A model generated the notes under the pieces. It worked only from the letters and a program-made list of their open reading frames with translations. It searched no databases and was not told the origin of the DNA. The translations under genes were made by a program, and so were the position numbers. From contig JAFYJN010000032.1 of NCBI GenBank assembly GCA_017538105.1, forward strand, positions 1-64,000: a DNA stretch of 64,000 nucleotides, read 5' to 3'. How positions within the stretch are numbered: position 1 is the stretch's first letter; each line of letters opens with the position of its first letter. Source of the DNA: Prevotella sp. (GTDB taxonomy: Bacteria; Bacteroidota; Bacteroidia; Bacteroidales; Bacteroidaceae). This document shows positions 57,188-64,000 of the stretch, piece by piece.

Positions 57188-59494
57188 ATGCAAGACAATT
57201 TAGTAATCGTGGAAAGCCCTGCGAAGGCCAAGACGATAGAGAAATTTTTGGGCAAGGACTTCAAGGTGATGTCAAGCTACGGCCACATCCGTGACCTAAA
57301 GAAGAAAGAGATCAGCATCGACCTCGACACCATGTTGCCCGACTATGAGATTCCCGAAGAGAAAAACCGCTTAGTGAGCGAATTGAAGGCCAGCGCGAAG
57401 AAAGCGAAGACCATCTGGCTCGCTTCCGATGAAGACCGCGAGGGAGAAGCCATCTCCTGGCACCTGTGCGAGGTGTTGGGTCTCGACGAGGCAAACACCA
57501 ACCGCATCGTCTTCCACGAGATTACCAAACCTGCCATCCTCAATGCTATAGAGAACCCGCGTCACCTCGACATGAACCTGGTGGATGCCCAACAGGCTCG
57601 CCGTGTGCTCGACCGTATCGTGGGGTTCCGCCTGTCGCCAGTGCTTTGGCGTAAGGTGAAGCCGGCACTCTCCGCCGGACGTGTGCAGAGCGTGGCCGTG
57701 AGACTCATCGTGGAGCGCGAGCGCGAGATACAAGCTTTCGAGAGTGAGACCTACTACCGGGTGAGCGCCACCTTCCTGTTGGCTAACGAAGACAAGGCGG
57801 AAGTGAAGGCTGAGCTGAACCGTCGGTTCAAGACACACGATGAGGCCATCGCCTTCTTGGAGAAATGTGCCGACGCTCAGTTCCAAGTCACCGACATCGT
57901 GAAGAAGCCACTCAAGCGCATGCCCGCACCGCCCTTCACCACCTCGACGCTCCAACAGGAGGCAGCCCGCAAACTGGGCTTCACCGTAGCGCAGACGATG
58001 ATGGTAGCACAGCACCTCTACGAGAACGGTCTCATCACTTATATGCGTACCGACTCCGTCAACCTGTCGACGTTGTGTCTGGGACAAAGCAAGGAAGAGA
58101 CCATCAACCTCTTCGGCAGTGAATACAGCAAACCACGCAATTTCCACACACGCGCGAAGGGAGCCCAGGAGGCTCACGAAGCCATCCGTCCCACCAACAT
58201 GGGACAGCATGCCATTGAAGGCAATGCCCAGGAGAAACGACTCTATGAACTGATTTGGAAACGCACGCTAGCCTCGCAGATGGCCGACGCTCAGATAGAG
58301 AAGACCACGGCCAACATCAGCGTGAGCGGCACCGACGAGGTGTTCGTGGCCAATGGCGAAGTGGTTACCTTCGACGGTTTCCTCAAGGTGTACCGTGAGT
58401 CGGCCGACGATGATGAGAACCAGGAAGAGCTGATTCACATGCTGCCCTCGATGGCAATCGGCGACATGCTACGACGTAAGGAAATCACCTCCACACAGCG
58501 TTTCACCCTCGGTCCGGTGCGCTACACCGAAGCCAGTCTGGTGCATAAGATGGAAGAGCTGGGCATTGGTCGTCCATCGACCTATGCGCCCACCATCAGC
58601 ACCATACAGCAACGCGACTATGTGCAGCGCGGCGACAAGAAAGGGGAAGAGCGCACCTACATCGTCGACACGCTCAAGGGCAACAAGATATCCACGAAAG
58701 AGAAGAGCGAACTCGTGGGCAGCGACAAAGGCAAACTACTGCCCACCGACATCGGCATCGTGGTGAACGACTTCCTGCTGAATTATTTCCCCAACATCAT
58801 GGACTACAACTTCACCGCCAAGGTGGAGACCGAGTTCGACAAGATTGCCGAAGGCAAGGCGAAATGGCAGACCATGGTGAAGAAATTCTACAAGGGATTT
58901 GAACCCGTGGTGGAACGTACCATGAACATACGCGCCGAGCACAAGGCAGGCGAGCGAGAACTGGGCATCGACCCGGAGAGCGGTCGCCCCGTGTTTGTGA
59001 AAATCGGCCGCTTTGGTCCCATCGTGCAGATAGGTACCGCCGAAGACAAGGAAAAGCCGCGCTTCGCCCAGCTGCCCGATAACAAGAGCATGGAGGCCAT
59101 CACCCTGGAAGAGGCCCTCGAACTATATTGTCTGCCCCGCGAGGTGGGCTCCTTCGAAGGCAAGCCCGTAGTCATTGGCAACGGCCGTTTCGGTCCGTAT
59201 GTGCTTCACGACAAGAAATATGTGTCTCTTCCGAAGACCGACGACCCCTATACCGTCACCCTGGAACGGGCCACAGAGCTCATCCGGAAAAAACGGGAAC
59301 AGGAGACACAACGCCATATCAAGACTTTCGAGGAAGACAACCGCATGCAGCTGCTCAATGGCCGTTTCGGTCCGTATATCGCTTTCGACGGCAAGAACTA
59401 CCGTCTGCCGAAGAGCAAACATGCCACGGTGGCCGACCTTACCTTCGAGGAGTGCATGGACATCGTGAAGGCCACCCCGGAGAAAAAGAAATAA
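57188..59494 (+). CDS. topA: DNA topoisomerase I
   Basis: A 768-residue type IA topoisomerase that relaxes negative supercoils. The Toprim domain begins NLVIVESPAKAKTIEKFLG and carries SDEDREGEAISWHL. The active-site tyrosine is Tyr285 in GLITYMRTDSVNLS. Instead of cysteine zinc fingers it ends with repeated topoisomerase C-terminal modules marked GRFGP (IGRFGPIVQIG, NGRFGPYVLHD, NGRFGPYIAFDG). Bacteroidetes TopA commonly has this zinc-free tail. aroK begins 4 bases after its stop, so the two form an operon. Confidence 0.97.
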   Translation: MQDNLVIVESPAKAKTIEKFLGKDFKVMSSYGHIRDLKKKEISIDLDTMLPDYEIPEEKNRLVSELKASAKKAKTIWLASDEDREGEAISWHLCEVLGLDEANTNRIVFHEITKPAILNAIENPRHLDMNLVDAQQARRVLDRIVGFRLSPVLWRKVKPALSAGRVQSVAVRLIVEREREIQAFESETYYRVSATFLLANEDKAEVKAELNRRFKTHDEAIAFLEKCADAQFQVTDIVKKPLKRMPAPPFTTSTLQQEAARKLGFTVAQTMMVAQHLYENGLITYMRTDSVNLSTLCLGQSKEETINLFGSEYSKPRNFHTRAKGAQEAHEAIRPTNMGQHAIEGNAQEKRLYELIWKRTLASQMADAQIEKTTANISVSGTDEVFVANGEVVTFDGFLKVYRESADDDENQEELIHMLPSMAIGDMLRRKEITSTQRFTLGPVRYTEASLVHKMEELGIGRPSTYAPTISTIQQRDYVQRGDKKGEERTYIVDTLKGNKISTKEKSELVGSDKGKLLPTDIGIVVNDFLLNYFPNIMDYNFTAKVETEFDKIAEGKAKWQTMVKKFYKGFEPVVERTMNIRAEHKAGERELGIDPESGRPVFVKIGRFGPIVQIGTAEDKEKPRFAQLPDNKSMEAITLEEALELYCLPREVGSFEGKPVVIGNGRFGPYVLHDKKYVSLPKTDDPYTVTLERATELIRKKREQETQRHIKTFEEDNRMQLLNGRFGPYIAFDGKNYRLPKSKHATVADLTFEECMDIVKATPEKKK

Positions 59495-59497
59495 GGC

Positions 59498-60025
59498 ATG
59501 ACGCGCATCATCCTCATCGGATATATGGGTGCCGGCAAGACCACCGTCGGCAGACAGTTGGGCATGGCACTGGGCATACCGTTCTACGACCTCGACTGGT
59601 ATATCGAAGGAAGGATGAGAAAGACGGTGCCCCAGCTGTTCGCCGAACGAGGCGAAGAGGGGTTCCGCCAAGTGGAGCGCAATATGCTTCATGAGGTGGC
59701 CGAATTCGAGGATGTGGTGCTCAGCTGCGGCGGTGGCACGCCCTGTTTCTTCGATAATATGGACTACCTGAATGGGCAGGGGGAGACCGTTTACCTGAAG
59801 GCTTCGCCTGAAGTGCTATATAGTCACCTGAAAATGGGGCGCACCGAACGGCCGTTACTCAAGGGAAAAAGTCCTGAGGAGATGCAACGGTTCATCGCCG
59901 ACCAGTTGGCATCGCGCGAGCCTTTCTACAGCAAGGCCAAACATACCCTCGACGTCAACCTGCTCGACAACTATGAGAAGATAAAAATCTCCGTCCACCG
60001 CATCCGCGAGATGCTGGGGATATGA
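59498..60025 (+). CDS. aroK: shikimate kinase
   Basis: A 175-residue P-loop kinase that phosphorylates shikimate in chorismate synthesis. Walker A is GYMGAGKTTVGR (residues about 7-18). The shikimate-binding Asp lies in FYDLDWYIEGRM, Arg in GEEGFRQVERNML, the Walker B-like CGGGTPC follows, and the lid contains RTERPLLKGKS. Normal length. It starts 4 bases after the topA stop. Confidence 0.95.
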   Translation: MTRIILIGYMGAGKTTVGRQLGMALGIPFYDLDWYIEGRMRKTVPQLFAERGEEGFRQVERNMLHEVAEFEDVVLSCGGGTPCFFDNMDYLNGQGETVYLKASPEVLYSHLKMGRTERPLLKGKSPEEMQRFIADQLASREPFYSKAKHTLDVNLLDNYEKIKISVHRIREMLGI

Positions 60026-60027
60026 GC

Positions 60028-60055
60028 ACCCACCCCAGCCCTCCCGAAGGGAGGG
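60028..60055 (+). repeat. REP-like palindrome after aroK
   Basis: ACCCACCCCAGCCCTCCC then GAAGGGAGGG, 2 bases after the stop codon. The spacer then runs through ggggcatggagcaag modules, a TCGCGAAGCGA palindrome near 60180 and an AACTCAACATTC leader to the speA start. Confidence 0.9.
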
Positions 60056-60255
60056 GGTGAAGAAGGAGTGAGAGGTGAGAAGTGAGGGGTGAGAGAAATG
60101 TCAGCGGCAGAAAGAAGGGGCATGGAGCAAGGGGCATGGAGCAAGAGAATACCCTATAAATCCTTCATTGATAAATCAGAATCGCGAAGCGACAATTCAA
60201 AACTCAACATTCAACACTCAAAAATCTAAAATCTAAAAACCTCATCAACTAAGAT

Positions 60256-62148
60256 ATGAAAAAATGGACCATCGAAGACGCCCGCGAGCTGTATAATATC
60301 AACGGCTGGGGCACCTCCTATTTCGGCATTAACGACAAAGGAAACGTCTACGTCACTCCTTGCAAGGACCAGACGCAGATAGACCTGCGCGAAGTGATGG
60401 ACGAGCTGTCGTTGCGCGACGTGACGGCACCGGTGCTCTTGCGTTTTCCCGACATCCTCGACAACCGTATCGAGAAGACTTGGAGCTGTTTCAAGAAAGC
60501 CTCCAAGGAATATGACTACAAGGGTGAGAACTATGTGGTCTATCCCATCAAGGTGAACCAGATGCAGCCCGTGGTGGAGGAGATTATCTCCCACGGCCGT
60601 AAGTTCAACCTCGGTCTGGAGGCGGGCTCGAAGCCCGAGCTCCATGCCGTGATAGCCATGCAATGCCAGAGCGACTCCATCATCATCTGCAACGGCTACA
60701 AGGACCAGAGCTATATCGAACTGGCACTGTTGGCACAGAAGATGGGCAAACAGGTGTTCATCGTCGTGGAGAAACTCAACGAGCTGGATACCATCGCCCG
60801 TGTGGCGAAGAAGCTCAACGTGCGTCCGAACATCGGCATACGTATCAAACTGGCCAGCAGCGGTGCCGGCAAATGGGAGGAGAGCGGCGGCGACGCTTCT
60901 AAGTTCGGACTGACGAGTGCCGAACTGCTCGAAGCCCTTGACCTGCTCGACAAGAAAGGCATGCGCGACTGCCTGCGTCTCATCCATTTCCATATCGGTA
61001 GTCAGATAACGAAGATTCGTCGCATACAGACGGCGCTACGCGAGGCCTCGCAGTTCTATGTGCAGCTGCATAAGATGGGCTACAACGTCGATTTCGTCGA
61101 TTGCGGCGGCGGTTTGGGTGTGGACTACGACGGCACACGCTCACCCTCGTCGGAGAGCTCGGTCAACTATTCCATCCAGGAATATGTGAACGACTGCATC
61201 TATACGTTTGTAGAAGTGTCCAACCGCCACAACATCCCCCACCCCAACATCATCACAGAGAGCGGACGGTCATTGGCCGCACACCACTCCGTGCTCGTCA
61301 TCGATGTGCTGGAGACGGCTTCGCTGCCGGAGATGCGCGAGGAATATGAGCCCGATGAGAACGCCCACCAGCTGGTGAAAGACCTGTACGAAATCTGGGA
61401 CAACCTGAGTGCCCGCAATGTGCTGGAAGACTGGCACGATGCTGAGCAGATACGCGAGGAGGTGCTCGACCTGTTCGCCCATGGCATCGTCGACCTGGAG
61501 ACACGTGCCGCCATCGAAGCGATGTACTGGAGCGTATGTCATGAGATCAACGCCTTGGCGAAGAACCTGAAACATGTGCCCGAGGAGCTGATGAACATCG
61601 ACAAGCTGTTGGCCGACAAGTATTTCTGTAACTTCTCGCTCTTCCAGTCGCTCTCCGACTCATGGGCCATCGACCAGATATTCCCCATCATGCCCCTCCA
61701 GCGACTTGATGAGCGTCCCACACGCAACGCCACGTTACAGGACATCACCTGCGACAGCGACGGTAAGATAGCCAACTTCGTGACCAACCGCCATAACTCG
61801 CACTCGCTGCCCGTCCATCCGCTACGTAAGAATGAGACCTATTACCTCGGCGTGTTCCTCGTGGGTGCCTATCAGGAGATTCTGGGCGACATGCATAACT
61901 TGTTCGGCGACACCAATGCCGTGCATGTGTCGGTGAAAGACGGCCAGTACCACATCGACCAGATCATCGACGGCGAGACCGTGGCTGAGGTGCTCGACTA
62001 CGTGCAGTACAACCCCAAGAAACTGGTCCGTCAGCTCGAGGTATGGGTAGCCAAGAGTGTCAAGCAGGGAAAAATCACCCTGGAAGAGGGCAAAGAGTTC
62101 CTCTCCAATTACCGTTCCGGCCTCTACGGATATACGTATTTGGAGTAA
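60256..62148 (+). CDS. speA: biosynthetic arginine decarboxylase
   Basis: A 630-residue PLP enzyme that turns arginine into agmatine for polyamine synthesis. The Schiff-base lysine is Lys99 in VVYPIKVNQM. FNLGLEAGSKPELHAVIAM, LIHFHIGSQITKIRRI, FVDCGGGLGVDYDGT and PNIITESGRSLAAHHSVLV are the PLP- and substrate-binding segments of this family. Length and motifs are normal. The REP-like array of the DUF559 cassette begins 5 bases after its stop codon. Confidence 0.96.
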   Translation: MKKWTIEDARELYNINGWGTSYFGINDKGNVYVTPCKDQTQIDLREVMDELSLRDVTAPVLLRFPDILDNRIEKTWSCFKKASKEYDYKGENYVVYPIKVNQMQPVVEEIISHGRKFNLGLEAGSKPELHAVIAMQCQSDSIIICNGYKDQSYIELALLAQKMGKQVFIVVEKLNELDTIARVAKKLNVRPNIGIRIKLASSGAGKWEESGGDASKFGLTSAELLEALDLLDKKGMRDCLRLIHFHIGSQITKIRRIQTALREASQFYVQLHKMGYNVDFVDCGGGLGVDYDGTRSPSSESSVNYSIQEYVNDCIYTFVEVSNRHNIPHPNIITESGRSLAAHHSVLVIDVLETASLPEMREEYEPDENAHQLVKDLYEIWDNLSARNVLEDWHDAEQIREEVLDLFAHGIVDLETRAAIEAMYWSVCHEINALAKNLKHVPEELMNIDKLLADKYFCNFSLFQSLSDSWAIDQIFPIMPLQRLDERPTRNATLQDITCDSDGKIANFVTNRHNSHSLPVHPLRKNETYYLGVFLVGAYQEILGDMHNLFGDTNAVHVSVKDGQYHIDQIIDGETVAEVLDYVQYNPKKLVRQLEVWVAKSVKQGKITLEEGKEFLSNYRSGLYGYTYLE

Positions 62149-62153
62149 AAGAA

Positions 62154-62290
62154 ACCCACCCTGGCCCTCCCAAAGGGAGGGGATAAACACCCACCCTAAC
62201 ACGATACCCACCCTAACCCTCCCAAAGGGAGGGGATGGAAAAGAAACCCACCCTGACACGATACCCACCCTAACCCTCCCAAAGGGAGGG
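62154..62290 (+). repeat. left REP-like array of the DUF559 cassette
   Basis: Full 28-base units at 62154, 62206 and 62263; partial units ACCCACCCTAACACGAT at 62189 and ACCCACCCTGACACGAT at 62246. Confidence 0.9.
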
Positions 62291-62313
62291 AATGGAAAAG
62301 ATACCATTTAATT

Positions 62314-63576
62314 ATGAAAAAAGGTTACGAGACAACTGATGCCACAACATATCATCTTCTGCTTGAAAAAGCAAAAGAAAATAGGAATAATCCAACAGCA
62401 GCAGAAAAGCATCTATGGAGATATCTCAAAGGTAACCTACTTGGGGCTCATTTTCGACAGCAACATCCTATCTATGGGTTCATTCCGGATTTTGTTTGTC
62501 TCCAACAACAATTAATAATAGAAATCGATGGTGGGTATCATCTTGACGGTGAACAACCAGAAAAAGACGAAGAACGTACCCAATGGTTGAAAAGTCAAGG
62601 TTATAGAGTTCTTCGTTTTACAAATGAAGAAGTTCTTCAAGAAACAGAAGCTGTAATCACAAAAATAAAAGAAGCCTTGAACAATAATAATATTAATCCA
62701 CAGTCTGGCAACTCCCTCCCCCAGTCTAACTCTAACAACTCCCTCCCTTGGGGAGGGGATGGGGTGGGTAATCCACAGTCTGGTAAGCCCCTCCCTTGGG
62801 GAGGGGATGGGGTGGGTATCACTATCGTTAAGGTGGGTGGTGCCATTGTGGAAGATGAGCGGCAACTCAGTATGCTGCTCGATAACTTCAGTGCCATTCC
62901 CGGACGGAAAGTGCTGATTCACGGTGGTGGCAGACGCGCCACGCAGGTGGCCTCGCAGTTGGGTATCGAGAGCCAGATGGTCAATGGCCGTCGCATCACC
63001 GACGAGAAAATGCTCAATGTGGTGACGATGGTCTATGGCGGACTGGTGAACAAACAGCTTGTGGCCCGTCTGCAGGCACATGGTGTGAATGCCCTCGGAC
63101 TGACGGGTGCCGACATGGATATCGTCCGCTCACACCGCCGGCCGGTGAAAGATGTGGACTACGGCTTTGTGGGCGATGTGGACAAGGTGGACGGAGAGCG
63201 ATTGGCAGCACTCCTTGAGGCGGGTATCACACCCGTACTCGCTCCCCTCACGCACGATGGCAACGGCACCATCCTCAACACCAATGCCGACACCATCGCC
63301 TCAGTGGCTGCACAAGCCCTTGCTCCTTTCTATGAGGTGACCCTCATCTACAGCTTCGAGAAACCCGGCGTTCTGCGCGACCCCGACGATGACTCATCAG
63401 TCATCCCCCATATCACCCGTACCGACTTCGACCGCTACGTGGCCGACGGCACCATCTCTGGCGGCATGATTCCCAAGATAGAGAATGCCCTCGCCGCCGT
63501 GGAGGCGGGCGTGCGCCGCGTCATCATCACCCTTGCCACCGCCATCGACGGAGAGCATGGCACGGTGATAGAGTGA
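62314..63576 (+). CDS. argB: DUF559 (Vsr-like) nuclease fused in frame to acetylglutamate kinase
   Basis: A 420-residue fusion. Residues 1-123 are a DUF559 PD-(D/E)XK nuclease: FRQQHPIYGFIPDF (Asp59), LIIEIDGGYH (Glu70, Asp72, His76), then GYRVLRFTNEEV. Residues 124-168 are a linker translated from REP-like DNA, including SLPWGGDGVG and PLPWGGDGVG. From Ile169 (ITIVKVGGAIV) it is N-acetylglutamate kinase, with LIHGGGRRATQVASQLGI, NGRRITDEKMLNVVTMVYGG and NTNADTIASVAAQAL, complete to the C-terminus; this is step two of arginine synthesis. The kinase lacks its own ATG. An in-frame GTG at 62812 could start a separate kinase. The nuclease part is A+T-rich, the kinase G+C-rich like its neighbours, which suggests recent joining. 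Confidence 0.92.
   Translation: MKKGYETTDATTYHLLLEKAKENRNNPTAAEKHLWRYLKGNLLGAHFRQQHPIYGFIPDFVCLQQQLIIEIDGGYHLDGEQPEKDEERTQWLKSQGYRVLRFTNEEVLQETEAVITKIKEALNNNNINPQSGNSLPQSNSNNSLPWGGDGVGNPQSGKPLPWGGDGVGITIVKVGGAIVEDERQLSMLLDNFSAIPGRKVLIHGGGRRATQVASQLGIESQMVNGRRITDEKMLNVVTMVYGGLVNKQLVARLQAHGVNALGLTGADMDIVRSHRRPVKDVDYGFVGDVDKVDGERLAALLEAGITPVLAPLTHDGNGTILNTNADTIASVAAQALAPFYEVTLIYSFEKPGVLRDPDDDSSVIPHITRTDFDRYVADGTISGGMIPKIENALAAVEAGVRRVIITLATAIDGEHGTVIE
62741..62817 (-). repeat. right REP-like copies, translated in frame
   Basis: Units at 62741-62769 and 62789-62817 read CCCTCCCTTGGGGAGGGG then ATGGGGTGGGT, opposite in orientation to the left array. Each is preceded by a CCACAGTCTGG(C/T)AA segment. 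They lie inside the fusion gene. Confidence 0.9.
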
Positions 63577-63590
63577 GCAAGAGACAAGAG

Positions 63591-63658
63591 GCAAGGAGCA
63601 AGAGGTCACCCGCGGACTATTGTCTACACTTCTAAACTCCTACACTCCTGAACTCCTT
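63591..63658 (+). repeat. 68-bp dispersed repeat, copy 2
   Basis: Matches 47951-48018 at 65 of 68 positions. It lies between the ArgB fusion and the ECF sigma gene. Confidence 0.9.
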
Positions 63659-63745
63659 GAAAATCTCCCTCCTTAAAATTTGTTAAAACCCTCCGTTTCA
63701 CTGTAACTTATCTATTAACCCATTCGTCGATATTTTTGAGAGAAG

Positions 63746-64000
63746 ATGAAAAACGTCAGTTTCCGAAACGATGTGCTACCGTTGAAAGACGTACTCTACC
63801 GGTTGGCACTGCGCATCACTCTTCAACATGAGGACGCGGAAGACATCGTGCAGGATACACTGATCAAAGTCTGGAACAAACGCGACGAATGGCAAGACAT
63901 CGACTCGATAGAGGCTTACAGCCTCACCATCTGCAGGAACCTTGCCCTCGACCGGCTGAAACGGAAAGACTGCCACAGCGAATCCATCGACACCATCCAT
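63746..64000 (+). CDS. ECF-type sigma-70 factor, 5' part
   Basis: The first 85 codons of a gene cut by the window end. MKNVSFRNDVLPLKDVLYRLALRI leads into region 2: EDAEDIVQDTLIKVWNKRDEW and AYSLTICRNLALDRLKRKD, the usual ECF core-binding and -10-recognition helices. Region 4 lies outside the window. In this phylum ECF sigma factors often pair with an anti-sigma factor encoded just downstream. Confidence 0.88.
   Translation, partial: MKNVSFRNDVLPLKDVLYRLALRITLQHEDAEDIVQDTLIKVWNKRDEWQDIDSIEAYSLTICRNLALDRLKRKDCHSESIDTIH

Larger units (their letters stand above)
62154..62817 (+). mobile_element. candidate repeat-bounded DUF559 nuclease cassette
   Basis: A 664-base block between speA and argB. 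The left end has three 28-base REP-like units and two short ACCCACCCTAACACGAT-type partial units, all starting ACCCACC. The right end has two units in the opposite orientation, ending GGGTGGGT. Between them is an A+T-rich DUF559 nuclease gene. The outer ends are therefore inverted (ACCCACC ... GGTGGGT), like terminal inverted repeats. The right edge meets the argB coding sequence in frame. No transposase is present, and target-site duplications cannot be shown from one allele. Capture or mobility is an inference. Confidence 0.6.

Noticed and set aside
62154..62817. Classical insertion sequence at the argB junction
   Set aside because: There is no transposase or DDE/Y1 motif; the only enzyme is a DUF559 nuclease, so I list it as a candidate cassette only.
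63731..63738. TATTTTTG as promoter of the ECF sigma gene
   Set aside because: It matches TAnnTTTG but ends only 7 bases before the ATG, leaving no room for a leader, and lacks a -33 TTTG.

Overview
The window looks like a chromosomal segment of a Prevotella-type Bacteroidales bacterium. The signs are near-consensus Bacteroidetes promoters (TTTG, then 19-21 bases, then TAnnTTTG), no obvious Shine-Dalgarno sites, many secreted proteins ending in a short sorting-type tail (YxLDGRK...GVYVVNGKKVVK), glycan-degrading enzymes of families GH2, GH3 and GH43, a C10 cysteine protease, a serpin, and housekeeping genes of ordinary Bacteroidales type. I see no plasmid, phage, rRNA operon, CRISPR array or classical insertion sequence.

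Layout. 1-982: 3' part of an SF1 helicase. 1.1-12 kb: a small helical protein and three large exported proteins (EndA-like nuclease, choice-of-anchor adhesin-like protein, C10 protease), separated by perfect bidirectional terminators. 12-20 kb (minus strand): small membrane proteins, an MFS transporter, a DUF1573-GH3-PA14 beta-xylosidase-type enzyme, a GtrA/GT39 envelope pair, and a DUF1893/ECF-transporter pair behind a possible structured leader. 20-28.5 kb (plus strand): YjjG-type nucleotidase, a giant lamin-tail/CotH protein, an unknown 871-residue exported protein and a 64-residue acidic peptide. 28.6-43.4 kb: mostly minus-strand housekeeping genes (GH43, YifB/ComM, thioredoxin-fold lipoprotein, tRNA-Leu and tRNA-Gly, argH, pyrE, comF-recX-prmC, RNase H, argS, TPR protein), with ribD on the plus strand. 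43.5-50.4 kb: serpin, TonB-C-domain protein, umuDC, a lipoprotein, a VWA protein and a sigma/macro-like fusion. 50.4-56.3 kb: a small glycan locus (GH2 beta-galactosidase, alpha/beta esterase, SGNH acetylesterase). 56.4-64 kb: NUDIX hydrolase, topA, aroK, speA, a DUF559-ArgB fusion, and the start of an ECF sigma factor.

The most unusual signal is in the spacers and at argB. Many spacers are built from recurring modules in a fixed order: a REP-like palindrome (ACCCACCCC...CCCTCCCaaaGGGAGGG) right after a stop codon, a G-rich 'ggggcaaggagcaag' module, then a CACTCA-rich, G-poor leader just before the next start. Between speA and argB the palindromes flank an A+T-rich DUF559 (PD-(D/E)XK, Vsr-like) nuclease gene in opposite orientations, like terminal inverted repeats. 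The right-hand copies are translated in frame and join the nuclease to acetylglutamate kinase, which has lost its own start codon. This looks like a small repeat-bounded nuclease cassette captured at the 5' end of an essential-pathway gene.
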